Assembly: GCA_021739625.1 (NCBI GenBank) | Contig: JAIPBJ010000022.1 | Location: forward strand, 1-36,883 | Direction: 5' to 3' | Source of the DNA: Flavobacteriales bacterium | GTDB lineage: Bacteria > Bacteroidota > Bacteroidia > UBA10329 | DNA: 36,883 nucleotides | Shown here: piece after piece, positions 6,828 through 16,257 of the stretch | Numbering within the stretch: position 1 is the stretch's first letter | How the letters are laid out: each line of letters begins with the position of its first letter | Translations under genes and position numbers: made by a program | Notes under the pieces: model-generated | What the model was told of the DNA's origin: nothing | The model's database searches: none | What the model saw: only the letters and a program-made list of their open reading frames with translations

Positions 6828-7232
6828 ATGAAAAAATACCTGTTCAGCATTCGTCCATTTGGCCAAGACTTCGCTCTTCTGCTCCTGCGCGCTGCAAGCG
6901 GTGGCATGATGGCCTATTCGCACGGTTGGCCCAAGGCGCAGAATATACTTGCGGGGGATTTCGGTTTCGGTGATCCTATAGGCATCGGTGAGGGGCCTTC
7001 ACTTGTTCTGGCGGTATTCGCTGAGCTGGTGTGCGGCATTCTGCTGGTTTTGGGCCTTTTCACCCGTGCGGCCCTCATTCCGCTCATCATCACCATGGGG
7101 GTGGCAGTGTTCATCGTCCATGCCGATGACCCGTTCAGCAAGCAGGAATTCGGGCTGCTCTTCTTGGTTCCTTATATTGTGCTGATGCTGAAAGGGCCGG
7201 GCAACTGGTCACTCGACAGCAAGTTGAAGTAG
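6828..7232 (+). CDS. DoxX-family small membrane protein
   Basis: 134 residues. DoxX-like proteins are four-helix inner-membrane proteins of loosely defined redox or respiratory function. Here the segments are: an RPFGQDFALLLLRAASGGMM start containing the family Arg, PSLVLAVFAELVCGILLVLGLFTR, AALIPLIITMGVAVFIVHADD, and FGLLFLVPYIVLMLKGPG, which ends in the family-typical GxGxWSLD segment. It starts 3 nt after the GT9 stop, so the two are co-transcribed. It converges on murQ with a 6-bp gap and no visible terminator between them. Confidence 0.88.
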   Translation: MKKYLFSIRPFGQDFALLLLRAASGGMMAYSHGWPKAQNILAGDFGFGDPIGIGEGPSLVLAVFAELVCGILLVLGLFTRAALIPLIITMGVAVFIVHADDPFSKQEFGLLFLVPYIVLMLKGPGNWSLDSKLK

Positions 7233-7238
7233 TTCGCC

Positions 7239-8048
7239 TTAACGGGCGTAGGCTTCGACCGCCTTACGCACACTGCCATACGTGAGCAAGAGCTGGCGCG
7301 CATCACATTCATCTATTCCAAGTTCGGCAGCTACCATGCGTGTGCCACGATCGATGAGCTTGTCGTTGCTCAGTTGCATGTCCACCATCCGGTTGCCCCG
7401 CACTCTGCCCAAGCGGACCATTGTAGCGGTTGTGAGCATGTTCAGCACCAACTTCTGTGCTGTGCCTGATTTCATTCGGGTGCTTCCGGTAACGAACTCT
7501 GGCCCGACCACCACTTCGACCGGGAAATCGGAGAGTGCAGCCATGGGCGAACCGGGATTGCAGGCCACACATCCTGTGGCGATCCCCTCATCGCGACATC
7601 TGCGGAGCGCTCCCACAACATAAGGCGCAGTGCCCGATGCGCTCAGGCCCACAACAATATCATCTGGGCCGATATGGTGCGCAGAAAGGTCTTCCCAGCC
7701 TTGCGTAAGGCTGTCTTCGGCAAACTCGACCGCCTTTCGGATGGCAGTATCGCCCCCGGCAATGATGCCGACCACAAGGCCGTGTTCCACTCCATAGGTG
7801 GGCGGACATTCGGACGCATCCACAATCCCAAGACGCCCGCTGGTGCCAGCTCCGAGGTAGAAAAGCCGACCTCCGGACCCCAGGCGTAGCACAGTGGCAT
7901 CCACCAGAAGTTCCAATTGCGGCAGTGCCCGCTCCACGGCAAAAGGAACGGTCTTGTCCTCACGGTTGATGCCCGCAAGAAGTGCCCCTGTGGACATCTT
8001 CTCAAGGTCATTGTAGGCCGATGGTGATTCTGTGATGCGCTTTTCCAT
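7239..8048 (-). CDS. murQ: N-acetylmuramic acid 6-phosphate etherase
   Basis: 269 residues from ATG 8048. The upstream ATG at 8093 would add 15 residues not seen in the family. MurQ cleaves the lactyl ether of MurNAc-6-P to give GlcNAc-6-P and lactate during cell-wall recycling. Seen: the N-terminal TESPSAYNDLEKMSTGALLAGIN substrate region, the SIS-domain motif LGAGTSGRLGIVDASECPPTYG, VGLSASGTAPYV, and TGSTRMKSGTAQKLVLNML near the C-terminus. Slightly shorter than the ~298-residue enteric enzyme. There are no neighbouring recycling genes (anmK, nagZ) in the window. Confidence 0.95.
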   Translation of the reverse strand: MEKRITESPSAYNDLEKMSTGALLAGINREDKTVPFAVERALPQLELLVDATVLRLGSGGRLFYLGAGTSGRLGIVDASECPPTYGVEHGLVVGIIAGGDTAIRKAVEFAEDSLTQGWEDLSAHHIGPDDIVVGLSASGTAPYVVGALRRCRDEGIATGCVACNPGSPMAALSDFPVEVVVGPEFVTGSTRMKSGTAQKLVLNMLTTATMVRLGRVRGNRMVDMQLSNDKLIDRGTRMVAAELGIDECDARQLLLTYGSVRKAVEAYAR

Positions 8049-8137
8049 GTGTTGGTGGTCATCTGCAAAGAACGCAAACTGACCTGCTCGCAAAGCAGCC
8101 TGTGATTGTTGTCACAACCAGCGGATATGTAGGCCAC

Positions 8138-8145
8138 TACCTTTG
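8138..8145 (+). promoter_or_regulatory. -7 box candidate upstream of the barrel-like protein
   Basis: TACCTTTG is a perfect match to TAnnTTTG and lies in the 159-nt divergent gap between murQ and the gene at 8208. The nearest TTG (8109-8111) is too far away (26 nt), so the -33 element is uncertain. This start would leave a leader of about 55-60 nt. Confidence 0.45.
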
Positions 8146-8207
8146 CCAATGACGGAAATTGCGGAACAAATGCATTTCTCGCATGTTACCCATCCAAACA
8201 CATCATC

Positions 8208-9071
8208 ATGAAGAATCTGAAAAGGATACTGATCGGCATCGCGCTCATCCTCTCGCCTGTCATACTCATGGCGCAGACGGGCATGGAAGATGTAGTCTAT
8301 CTCAAGAATGGCAGCATCTATCGGGGCATCATCATTGAACAGGTTCCCAACGTCAGTTTGAAGATTGAGACAGCGGGCGGCAATGTATTTGCCGTGCAGA
8401 TGAGTGAGGTGGAGAAGATTGCCAAGGAAAGACTGGCAGTCCATTCCGCTGAACAGCACACTCCCCAGTGCGGCCACGGAATGCCGACATGGGGCCAGCG
8501 CGACACCACCTTCGTTGCAAGGCGCAGAGGGTTCTTCTTCCAGTCGCAGATATTGGTGGAGAACACGCAGGGCGGGGTGAGGCTCATTGGCGGTTACAAG
8601 CTGGGCCGTTTCGGCCAGCTGGGCATCGGGGTCGGATTTGACCGCGTTTTCTCCTCTCCTGCCAACGAAAAGCTGAACGGCCTTAACGAGAAGAGTCTGG
8701 CCGGGCTTTATCTTCCGCTTTACCTCTATCATAGCCGTGACATGTTCAGCAATCGCAGGTTCACGCCCACTATGGCGGCCGAAGTCGGCTATGCAATGGC
8801 TGTGGAAGGAATGAATGGTGAATTCAGGCAGGATGATTTCGGCTATCGCCCGAAAGGAGGTGTGATGGCGGGCATCGGTCTCGGATTCAAGATGTATTCG
8901 AAGCGGCATAAAGGCCACGCAAGCATCATCTTCAACCTTAGCTACAAGCAAGTGAATTATGAGCGTGATGTCAACGTCTTCAACAGTTCTGGACAGGTGA
9001 CCGGCACATTCCCCGTTGAGGGCAAGGCCGACCTTTTATTCCCTGGCATTCGCTTCGGATTCGGTTTCTGA
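8208..9071 (+). CDS. Exported protein, probable outer-membrane beta-barrel
   Basis: 287 residues. A clear signal peptide (KNLKRILIGIALILSPVILMA, cut near residue 21) is followed by a segment EDVVYLKNGSIYRGIIIEQV and NVFAVQMSEVEKIAKE, a beta-rich N-terminal domain seen in many Bacteroidota exported proteins. The rest (~100-287) alternates short amphipathic strands (GGVRLIGGYKLGRFGQLGIGVGF, RFTPTMAAEVGYAMAV, GGVMAGIGLGFKMYS, ASIIFNLSYKQVNYE) and ends with FGFGF, a terminal aromatic typical of barrels recognised by the BAM complex. No ligand or enzyme activity can be inferred. It stands alone between murQ and aspS. Confidence 0.85.
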   Translation: MKNLKRILIGIALILSPVILMAQTGMEDVVYLKNGSIYRGIIIEQVPNVSLKIETAGGNVFAVQMSEVEKIAKERLAVHSAEQHTPQCGHGMPTWGQRDTTFVARRRGFFFQSQILVENTQGGVRLIGGYKLGRFGQLGIGVGFDRVFSSPANEKLNGLNEKSLAGLYLPLYLYHSRDMFSNRRFTPTMAAEVGYAMAVEGMNGEFRQDDFGYRPKGGVMAGIGLGFKMYSKRHKGHASIIFNLSYKQVNYERDVNVFNSSGQVTGTFPVEGKADLLFPGIRFGFGF

Positions 9072-9125
9072 CCATCTGTTCTGTGGGCAGATCGGACTAT
9101 CGGAAGAATCTCTGCGGGTGCCCGA

Positions 9126-9163
9126 ATTTTGGGAACGTATTGTGCGGTTGAAACCCCCAAAAT
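9126..9163. repeat. 8-bp inverted repeat ATTTTGGG/CCCAAAAT
   Basis: Perfect arms at 9126-9133 and 9156-9163 with a 22-nt loop, in the 156-nt gap between the barrel gene and aspS. It could be a weak stop for the upstream gene or an operator. There is no T-tract. Confidence 0.3.
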
Positions 9164-9193
9164 CGTAGGGTTCACCTGCATCGGGCATTTACC

Positions 9194-9201
9194 TACCTTC
9201 G
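9194..9201 (+). promoter_or_regulatory. Probable -7 box for aspS
   Basis: TACCTTCG (one mismatch to TAnnTTTG) with TTC at 9171-9173, 20 nt upstream, as a partial -33 element. It lies 26 nt before the aspS ATG. Confidence 0.45.
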
Positions 9202-9227
9202 CGCCCCTCTAAAATAGACGGTCTGCC

Positions 9228-10982
9228 ATGCACAGGACGCACAATTGCGGTGAGTTGCGCGAGTCGCACATAGGTCAAACAATAACGCTTGCGGGTTGGA
9301 TGGCGCGCAGCCGCGACCTCGGTGGCATGACATTCATCGACCTGCGCGACCGATATGGCATCACGCAGTTGGCCTTCAACATGGACACTGATGCCGGTCT
9401 TTGCACACAGGCGAGGAAGATCGGGCGAGAGTTCGTGCTCAAAGTGACCGGTTCTGTAAAGGAGCGCGAGAACAAGAACAAGAACATCGCTACGGGCAAT
9501 ATCGAGATCATCGTCTCGAAACTGGAGATTCTGAATCCTGCCAAACTACCTCCTTTCACCATTGAGGATGAAACGGACGGAGGCGAGGAGATTCGGATGA
9601 AGTACCGCTATCTCGATCTGCGCAGGAATGTGATGCGCCAGCACATGGAACTGCGTCACCGCATTGCCATTGAAACGCGGAACTATCTCGACAAGCAGGA
9701 TTTCTTGGAGGTTGAAACGCCTTATCTCATCAAAAGCACACCCGAAGGCGCCCGGGACTTTGTGGTTCCATCGCGCATGAATGCAGGTGAGTTCTATGCC
9801 TTGCCCCAGAGTCCGCAGACTTTCAAGCAACTGCTGATGGTGGCAGGATTTGACAAGTACTATCAGATAGTACGTTGCTTCCGCGATGAGGATCTGCGTG
9901 CCGACCGCCAACCCGAATTCACACAGCTCGACTGTGAGATGAGTTTTGTGGAACAGGAGGACATTCTCAACACGTTCGAAGGGCTGACCAAGCACCTTTT
10001 TCAGAACATCAAGGGTGTCACTCTGAATGATTTTCCTCGCATGCCCTACTCAGAGGCGATGCGCCTCTATGGTTCGGACAAGCCCGACATCCGTTTCGGA
10101 ATGCAGTTTGTGGAGATGAACGGACTGGTGAAGGACAGCGGTTTCAAGGTGTTTGATGATGCAGAACTGGTCGTGGGCATCTGTGTGAAAGGTGGAGCCG
10201 CCTATACTCGGAAGCAGCTTGACGAATTCACCGATTTTGTGAAGCGTCCACAGTTGGGTGCCACAGGTCTCATCTATTGCCGTGTGAACGAGAATGGCAC
10301 GCTCAAAAGTTCGGTCGATAAGTTCTTTTCAGAGGATAACCTGAAGGGCTGGGCCGAGGCGTTGGGCGCAGCGGCCAACGACCTGATGTTGGTGATGGCC
10401 GGACAGACCGACAAGGTGAGGAAGCAATTGAGTGCGCTACGCCTGCATGTGGCTGCGCTGCAAGGGCTGACCGACCCGAATGTTTTCGCACCGCTCTGGG
10501 TGGTGGATTTTCCGCTGCTGGAATGGGACGAGGATTCGGCACGGTTCCACGCCATGCACCATCCGTTCACATCTTCGAAGCCTGAGGACATCTCGTTGCT
10601 GAGCACCGATCCTGGAAAGGTGCGTGCCAATGCTTATGACCTGGTCATCAACGGGGTGGAAATCGGAGGCGGATCGATTCGTATTCATGACCGGACACAA
10701 CAGGCCCGGATGTTCGAGCTGTTGGGTTTCACCGATGAGGAGGCCCGCAACCAGTTCGGGTTCCTGATGAATGCTTTCGAGTTCGGTGCACCACCGCACG
10801 GAGGCATCGCCTTCGGATTCGACCGCTTCACCGCCATGTTCGGTGGTCAGAACGACATCCGTGACTTCATCGCCTTTCCAAAGAACAACTCTGGAAGAGA
10901 CATTATGATCGATTCTCCGTCCATCATTTCTGACGTTCAACTGCAGGAATTGTCCATCAGAACCGCGATGCCGGAGGCCTGA
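9228..10982 (+). CDS. aspS: Aspartyl-tRNA synthetase
   Basis: 584 residues, the bacterial length. Class II synthetase charging tRNA-Asp. The N-terminal OB-fold anticodon-binding domain includes [26 protein letters not shown]. Class II motif 2 is present as [24 protein letters not shown]. The central bacterial GAD insertion domain follows (about residues 290-420). Motif 3 is [16 protein letters not shown] near the C-terminus. The ATG at 9228 begins the typical RTHNCGELR start. It is monocistronic as far as can be seen, with 44 nt to the wza start, where a new promoter box lies. Confidence 0.97.
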   Translation: MHRTHNCGELRESHIGQTITLAGWMARSRDLGGMTFIDLRDRYGITQLAFNMDTDAGLCTQARKIGREFVLKVTGSVKERENKNKNIATGNIEIIVSKLEILNPAKLPPFTIEDETDGGEEIRMKYRYLDLRRNVMRQHMELRHRIAIETRNYLDKQDFLEVETPYLIKSTPEGARDFVVPSRMNAGEFYALPQSPQTFKQLLMVAGFDKYYQIVRCFRDEDLRADRQPEFTQLDCEMSFVEQEDILNTFEGLTKHLFQNIKGVTLNDFPRMPYSEAMRLYGSDKPDIRFGMQFVEMNGLVKDSGFKVFDDAELVVGICVKGGAAYTRKQLDEFTDFVKRPQLGATGLIYCRVNENGTLKSSVDKFFSEDNLKGWAEALGAAANDLMLVMAGQTDKVRKQLSALRLHVAALQGLTDPNVFAPLWVVDFPLLEWDEDSARFHAMHHPFTSSKPEDISLLSTDPGKVRANAYDLVINGVEIGGGSIRIHDRTQQARMFELLGFTDEEARNQFGFLMNAFEFGAPPHGGIAFGFDRFTAMFGGQNDIRDFIAFPKNNSGRDIMIDSPSIISDVQLQELSIRTAMPEA

Positions 10983-11014
10983 GGTGCCGTTAATCCAACT
11001 CATTACCACAGAAC

Positions 11015-11022
11015 TATATTTG
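11015..11022 (+). promoter_or_regulatory. -7 box for the wza-wzc pair
   Basis: TATATTTG, a perfect TAnnTTTG match, ends 4 nt (TCGC) before the ATG at 11027. TTAA at 10990-10993 lies 21 nt upstream as a weak -33 element. The export genes would therefore start from a leaderless or near-leaderless transcript. Confidence 0.6.
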
Positions 11023-11026
11023 TCGC

Positions 11027-11794
11027 ATGAGATTACGCCCCTTTGCGCTACTGACATCGTTGATGTTGTCAGTAGTGCTTTTCTCTCCATCCTGCATCAC
11101 CCGGAAGGACATTTCCTATTTTCAGGATATCTCGGACACATTGACAGTTGGCAAGATATCGCAGAGTTACGAAGCTTTCATTCAGCCTGGTGATATCATC
11201 AGTGTCCACGTTTCAAGTCTCAGTCAGGAGTCGAATACATTCTTCAATTCCATTGATGAGGAAAGTGGCCGTCTGATGGCCAACACTTATCTGGTGGATG
11301 CCAGTGGCGCCATCGATATGCCGTTGATCGGCAGTGTCAAAGTATCGGAGAGCACCACTCAGGTGGCCAAATTCCTTATCCGCAATAAACTTGACAAGTA
11401 TCTGGTCGAGCCTACAGTTCGGGTACGCATCAAGAACTTCAAGGTGACCGTATTGGGCGAAGTGACCACACCGGGTGTTTACAACATCCCAGACGAGAAG
11501 ATAACTCTGGTCGAAGCATTGGGCCTTGCAGGGGATCTGACCATTTTCGCACAGCGTAACAATGTATTGCTTATCAGGGAGAAGGATGGGAATCGGCAAT
11601 TCGTCAAGGTCGATCTCCGCTCCAAGGAATTCTTCGAGTCTGAGTATTACTACTTGCACAGTAACGACATACTATATGTAGAACCCGGAAAAGGCAAGAT
11701 TGCATCTGCTGATGCATGGTATAGAATTCTGCCCATTGTTTTCAGTGGCATTACTGCTGTTGCACTGTTCCTTACCAGGATTCCTTTTAATTGA
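11027..11794 (+). CDS. wza: Polysaccharide export outer-membrane lipoprotein, Wza/BexD-like
   Basis: 255 residues. Wza-family lipoproteins form the periplasmic/outer-membrane conduit through which capsule or exopolysaccharide leaves the cell. A lipoprotein signal ends at LFSPSC with the lipidated Cys at 23. The Poly_export domain begins with IQPGDIISVHVSSLSQES. An SLBB-like domain follows (TVLGEVTTPGVYNIPDEKITLVEALGLAGDLT). A C-terminal hydrophobic segment (ILPIVFSGITAVALFLTRI) ends the protein. It is shorter than E. coli Wza (379) and has the hydrophobic tail common in Bacteroidota versions. It is followed closely by the co-polymerase/kinase gene, the usual pairing. Confidence 0.94.
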   Translation: MRLRPFALLTSLMLSVVLFSPSCITRKDISYFQDISDTLTVGKISQSYEAFIQPGDIISVHVSSLSQESNTFFNSIDEESGRLMANTYLVDASGAIDMPLIGSVKVSESTTQVAKFLIRNKLDKYLVEPTVRVRIKNFKVTVLGEVTTPGVYNIPDEKITLVEALGLAGDLTIFAQRNNVLLIREKDGNRQFVKVDLRSKEFFESEYYYLHSNDILYVEPGKGKIASADAWYRILPIVFSGITAVALFLTRIPFN

Positions 11795-11799
11795 ACAGT

Positions 11800-14220
11800 A
11801 TGAGTGATCAGCACAGGCCCGTGGTGGCAGAAAATGATGAGATAGACCTTAGCCGTCTATTGAGAATGGCACTCGAGCACTGGATGTTGTTCGCGGTGTT
11901 CATTGTTCTTTCCCTGTCAATAGCATACGCTTACAACTGGTACACGCATCCGGTCTATGAGATGAAGGCCACGGTGCTTGTGGATGATGAGACCAGCGAC
12001 ATCTCCAAATCCATTCTTGAGGAGGTAGGTGTTTCTGGAAAGAGCCGGAACATTGAGAATGAGATTGCGGTTCTGCAGTCGCGAAGTTTGATGACCAAAG
12101 CCGTCCGCTCTCTCGGCATCAACGTTTCGTACTTCTCAAATCTGGGTCTCCGTTCCCGTGAACTTTATCATCTTTCACCAATCAAACTGGAGTTCATTCC
12201 CTCTGAAGATTCCCCAGAATCCTTTGCTGCAGAGATCACAGTGCAGGACAATGACCTTTTCTCCATTTCTCTCATGGCAAGTGAGGGTGGAAAGCATTCA
12301 GAAGCAACGTACTCTGGTGCATTTGGTGAGAGCATTGAGACGCGGTTCGGCCTGATCCGATTGACCAAGGCACCGAATTTTCAGGAAGCAGTGGTCGACC
12401 CTAAAACCGGAATAAAGAATTTTTCCCTTGTGTATGCCAGCGATGAGCGACTGGTCTCTCATTATCAGCAATCGCTGAAAGTTGACATTGCAAGGGCCAA
12501 AGCCTCTATCATACAACTGAAGCTGCAGGAGAATGTGCCTCAAAAGGGGGTTGACCTACTGAACGCACTGCTTGATGTTTATGTGCAGGCCAGCATTGAG
12601 AAGAAAAATCAACTTGCCTCAAACTCCCTCAAGTTCATCGACCTCCAGTTGGGAGGTATCACAGGTGAACTCTCAGCCATAGAGTCTGAGATTCAGGCTT
12701 TCAAAACCGATAACAGTATCACAGATATCGGAGCGGAAGCGAATTTTTTTCTGGGTCAGGTCGGAGGTTTGGACAAGACAGTGTCAGAGATTGATGTTCA
12801 GCTCAGCTTCATCGCGTACTTGGAAGAGTATGTTCGCAGCGGCAAGGATCTGAACAATGCCTCACCATCCAGTCTTGGTATCGATGACCCACTACTGAAT
12901 CGGCTCATTGGCCGTCTGAGCGAACTGAATTCCGAGCGCGAAAGCATGCTCAAGTTCACCAAGGCCGACAACCCGATCATATCATCGGTTGATAGCAAAA
13001 TTGAGGAGACCAAGAAGGCATTGCTTGAGAATATCGCCAGCATCAAGAGCGGTCTTCAGGCCTCCAAGGCAGAAGTGCAGAAGCAACTGGGCAAGGTAGA
13101 GCGCAAAGTGAAGAACCTTCCAAGGGCTGAATACGAACTGCTTGCCCTTCAGCGCAAATACAGCATTAAGGAGAGTCTCTATCTTCTTCTTTTGGAGAAG
13201 AAATCGGAGAATTCCATTCTTTTGGCATCAACCGTTTCGGACAATGTGGTGATTGATGCTGCGCGAAGTTCCGATCTGCCGGTTGCGCCAAAGAAATCTC
13301 TCATCTATCTGTTGGGCCTGCTTGCCGGATTAGGCATCCCCATGTTGTATGTCGGGTACGTGATGGTCTTTGACGACCGAATCCGTGACAAGGACGACCT
13401 CAGGTCGGCAACTTCGATTCCGCTTTTGGGCATCATTCCCCATAATCCTGAGGAGAAACTCATTGTGGTTACGGACAATTCCAACTCGCCAATTGCCGAG
13501 GCATTCAGGTCAGTGCGCACCAATCTTGCATTCCTGATACGGGAAGACTCGCTTGGTCCCAAAGCGATATCCAAAGTGATACAAGTAACTTCATCTGTTG
13601 GAGGTGAAGGAAAGTCGTTCTGTTCGGTCAATCTTGCTGCCTCACTCGCCATCGGAGGCTCCAGAACAGTGGTCATCGGTCTCGATCTCCGCAAACCAAA
13701 GCTGGCCCAGTATTTTGGAATATCCAATGAAACTGGAATGAGCTCGGTTCTTGCAGGTCACTGCGAAGTTGAAACAGCCATTGCCAGATCGCCAATAGCG
13801 AACCTTGACATCATCGTAGGCGGCCCAATACCGCCCAATCCGTCAGAACTTCTGATGGGTGGACGATTGGGAGCGGTGCTTCATGAACTGGCCCAGACCT
13901 ACGATTTCATTGTTCTTGACACTCCTCCGATCGCCTTGGTGACGGACAGTCTCATTCTTTCGGAATATGCTGCGACCACAGTTTATCTGGTGCGCCACAA
14001 TCTGAGCAGAAGAAACACGCTTGACTATATGAATGACCTGTACCGTTCCGGTAAGATTGCCAGCGCATCCATCCTTTTTAATGACGTGAAGCGTTCACGG
14101 TTCGGCTACGGATATGGTTATGGCTACGGTTACGGGTATGGCTACGGGTATGGCTATTATGGCGAAGTCAACAAACCCACTGGGCCATTTGGAAGACTCA
14201 AAGCACTTTTTCAGAAGTGA
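11800..14220 (+). CDS. wzc: Wzc-like polysaccharide co-polymerase with BY-kinase domain
   Basis: 806 residues from ATG 11800. An in-frame TTG at 11791 would overlap the wza stop and is less likely. It controls chain length and export of capsule or exopolysaccharide through cycles of tyrosine autophosphorylation. Domains: Wzz with transmembrane helix 1 (~24-46), a long periplasmic coiled-coil/GNVR region (~230-490), helix 2 (~505-527), and a cytoplasmic kinase with Walker A SSVGGEGKS at 598-606, Walker A' VVIGLDLRKPK and Walker B DFIVLDTPP near 702. The tail at 769-787 is (Gly-Tyr)x9-Tyr, an extreme Tyr cluster of the kind that is autophosphorylated in this family. No Wzb-like phosphatase gene is in the window. 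It converges with pglF across 34 bp. Confidence 0.95.
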   Translation: MSDQHRPVVAENDEIDLSRLLRMALEHWMLFAVFIVLSLSIAYAYNWYTHPVYEMKATVLVDDETSDISKSILEEVGVSGKSRNIENEIAVLQSRSLMTKAVRSLGINVSYFSNLGLRSRELYHLSPIKLEFIPSEDSPESFAAEITVQDNDLFSISLMASEGGKHSEATYSGAFGESIETRFGLIRLTKAPNFQEAVVDPKTGIKNFSLVYASDERLVSHYQQSLKVDIARAKASIIQLKLQENVPQKGVDLLNALLDVYVQASIEKKNQLASNSLKFIDLQLGGITGELSAIESEIQAFKTDNSITDIGAEANFFLGQVGGLDKTVSEIDVQLSFIAYLEEYVRSGKDLNNASPSSLGIDDPLLNRLIGRLSELNSERESMLKFTKADNPIISSVDSKIEETKKALLENIASIKSGLQASKAEVQKQLGKVERKVKNLPRAEYELLALQRKYSIKESLYLLLLEKKSENSILLASTVSDNVVIDAARSSDLPVAPKKSLIYLLGLLAGLGIPMLYVGYVMVFDDRIRDKDDLRSATSIPLLGIIPHNPEEKLIVVTDNSNSPIAEAFRSVRTNLAFLIREDSLGPKAISKVIQVTSSVGGEGKSFCSVNLAASLAIGGSRTVVIGLDLRKPKLAQYFGISNETGMSSVLAGHCEVETAIARSPIANLDIIVGGPIPPNPSELLMGGRLGAVLHELAQTYDFIVLDTPPIALVTDSLILSEYAATTVYLVRHNLSRRNTLDYMNDLYRSGKIASASILFNDVKRSRFGYGYGYGYGYGYGYGYGYYGEVNKPTGPFGRLKALFQK
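14104..14160 (+). repeat. Gly-Tyr codon repeat in the wzc tail
   Basis: Nine consecutive GGN-TAY dicodons plus a final TAT. Gly codons vary between GGC, GGA, GGT and GGG, and Tyr codons between TAC and TAT. The protein repeat is thus preserved despite silent divergence, which argues for selection on the Tyr tail and not fresh slippage. Confidence 0.9.
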
Positions 14221-14254
14221 GTTGAATTCTTATCTGGAGCGGTTTTCCTCAGTT

Positions 14255-16174
14255 TTACAGGTTCACCCGCTCTTTGTCAAGCGACACGAACTCTGAGTTG
14301 TTGCTCACGAACTCGGGAACACATTTTTTCAAGAATCGGACGACCTCGGTGGGATTTCCGTGCTTGAGAATGGTCTCCAATTCACCCATCATCCCAACCA
14401 CTTCATCTTCGGCCACAGCCCGAACTGACGCTATCATAATCTTCGGATGATGTGTTGGTTTGGTGCTTTCCTTGTCAGCCAACAATTCCTCATAAAGCTT
14501 CTCTCCAGGACGAAGTCCGGTCACCTTGATCTCGATGTCGATGTCCGGTTGTAGTCCGGAAAGGCGGATCATCTTCCTTGCGAGATCGATCACTTTCACC
14601 GATTCGCCCATGTCAAATACCAGAATTTCTCCACCCTTCCCCATCGCCCCGGCCTCCAGCACAAGATTGCAGGCCTCTGGGATGGTCATGAAATAGCGCG
14701 TGATATCCTCGTGCGTCACCGTAAGCGGCCCACCAGACTCTATCTGTCGCTTGAAAAGAGGAATCACTGAGCCATTGGATCCAAGAACATTCCCGAATCG
14801 GGTGGTGATGAAATCTGTCGATTGCCCATTGGCATTCAGAGACTGGGCGTACATCTCTGCCATACGTTTGCTAGCACCCATCACGTTGGTGGGATTCACC
14901 GCTTTGTCTGTAGAGACCATCACGAATCGACAGACTCCGAATTCCACACTCAGATTCGCAAGGCATCGGGTTCCCCAGACATTGACGCGCACGGCCTCGA
15001 ACGGATATGCCTCCATCATTGGAACATGTTTGTAGGCCGCAGCATGGAACACAGTGTCGGGCTTGTATTTCGCAAACAACTGTCTCATGCGGACTTCATG
15101 GGTAATATCGGCTATGACAAATTCTGCGCTTTCCGAAAGCCTTGGATGTGAAGCACGGATACTTACTTCCAGATCATGCAACGGGCTTTCAGCCTGATCG
15201 ATGAATACCACCCGTTTAGGGCTATAGTGCATGATCTGTCGCGCTATTTCACTACCTATCGAACCCGCAGCTCCTGTCACGAAAACGGATCTGCCTTGTA
15301 AGTAATTGCGCACATTTTCATTGTCAAGTCTGATAGGCTCCCGTTCCAGTAGATCCTCAATCCGCACTTTCTTAATCTGGCTTATGGTCAGATTGCCCTG
15401 AATCCAGTTTCGGATGGCAGGCACCACCTTGACCTTCATTCCCAACTCGATCCCCAACTCGATGATGTCCTTCTTCTTGATGCCCTCCAAGCGCTGAATG
15501 GCAATGATCAACTGATGCACACGCAAGTCTGCAATCTTCTCCTCATTGAGAATGGTGGGCGGGAAAACCGGGATGCCATCCACCCGCTTGCCCCATTTCT
15601 GGGCATGATCATCAATGAAACCGACCACGTCATAGACGCGTGTCATATCCTGACTGAGCGTATTTCTGGTGATAATTCCAGAGGCACCTGCCCCATAGAT
15701 CAACACCCTTGTACGTCCAAGTTTACGGCCTTGAAGAACCTGTTGGAAAATTGTCTTGACCGTGAATCTGAAACCGACAAGAGCAACAAGGGCAAGGAAA
15801 ATGTTGATGACCAGAATTGAGAGTGACAACGTGAAACCTCCTGTATCTACAAATCGGAAAACAACAACCGTTGCCACCCCTATGAGGAACGCAATGGCAG
15901 AGGCCCCAAGAATTCGGAGCGCATCCTGTGCGCCAGTGTGCCTGATGATGCCGGAATAGGATTTTGTCAGTAGAAATCCAATCAAGTAAAGCCCCATTGT
16001 CAGCAACAGCTGAGAAATCAGCAGACGCCACGACAGATTCTCAAGTTCAAAGTTCAGGCGCAGTATGGTAGCAATGGGGACGGTTGCTCCCACAATGGCA
16101 AGGTCAATTGACAGAACGGCCCATCGCGATAGAAATCGGTCTGAGAAACGTGAAATAAAAGCGGCAAGCATCAT
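14255..16174 (-). CDS. pglF: UDP-GlcNAc 4,6-dehydratase, PglF/WbpM-type membrane SDR
   Basis: 639 residues. First step of bacillosamine synthesis: UDP-GlcNAc to UDP-4-keto-6-deoxy-GlcNAc. The N-terminus has four transmembrane helices (~20-145). A CoA-binding-like Rossmann domain starts at VLIYGAGASG (~163). The catalytic SDR domain starts at VFVTGAAGSIGSEIA (~293). The active-site stretch VMVSTDKAV ... NVMGASKR has Met where short SDRs have Tyr, as in the long WbpM/PglF class. Last gene of the glycan operon, 83 nt after pglE, with its own -7 box (16190-16197). WbpM-type enzymes also feed FucNAc or QuiNAc pathways, but the adjacent PglE, PglD and PglC homologues favour bacillosamine. Confidence 0.93.
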   Translation of the reverse strand: MMLAAFISRFSDRFLSRWAVLSIDLAIVGATVPIATILRLNFELENLSWRLLISQLLLTMGLYLIGFLLTKSYSGIIRHTGAQDALRILGASAIAFLIGVATVVVFRFVDTGGFTLSLSILVINIFLALVALVGFRFTVKTIFQQVLQGRKLGRTRVLIYGAGASGIITRNTLSQDMTRVYDVVGFIDDHAQKWGKRVDGIPVFPPTILNEEKIADLRVHQLIIAIQRLEGIKKKDIIELGIELGMKVKVVPAIRNWIQGNLTISQIKKVRIEDLLEREPIRLDNENVRNYLQGRSVFVTGAAGSIGSEIARQIMHYSPKRVVFIDQAESPLHDLEVSIRASHPRLSESAEFVIADITHEVRMRQLFAKYKPDTVFHAAAYKHVPMMEAYPFEAVRVNVWGTRCLANLSVEFGVCRFVMVSTDKAVNPTNVMGASKRMAEMYAQSLNANGQSTDFITTRFGNVLGSNGSVIPLFKRQIESGGPLTVTHEDITRYFMTIPEACNLVLEAGAMGKGGEILVFDMGESVKVIDLARKMIRLSGLQPDIDIEIKVTGLRPGEKLYEELLADKESTKPTHHPKIMIASVRAVAEDEVVGMMGELETILKHGNPTEVVRFLKKCVPEFVSNNSEFVSLDKERVNL

Positions 16175-16189
16175 ATTGTATTTAGACCC

Positions 16190-16197
16190 AAAGGTAT
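16190..16197 (-). promoter_or_regulatory. Internal -7 box for pglF
   Basis: TACCTTTG on the minus strand, a perfect TAnnTTTG, lies 15 nt before the pglF ATG in the only sizeable gap (83 nt) of the pgl part of the operon. The -33 element is not clear. It suggests separate expression of the dehydratase. Confidence 0.5.
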
Positions 16198-16257
16198 TGA
16201 CCCTTCAGTTACGAAATGTACGTGAACCACCGCAATGTCACTACAGCTGATTTGGGC

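Noticed and set aside
8112-8951. 279-codon minus-strand ORF antisense to the barrel-like protein
   Set aside because: The plus-strand gene has a signal peptide and regular beta-strand pattern. The antisense frame has neither.
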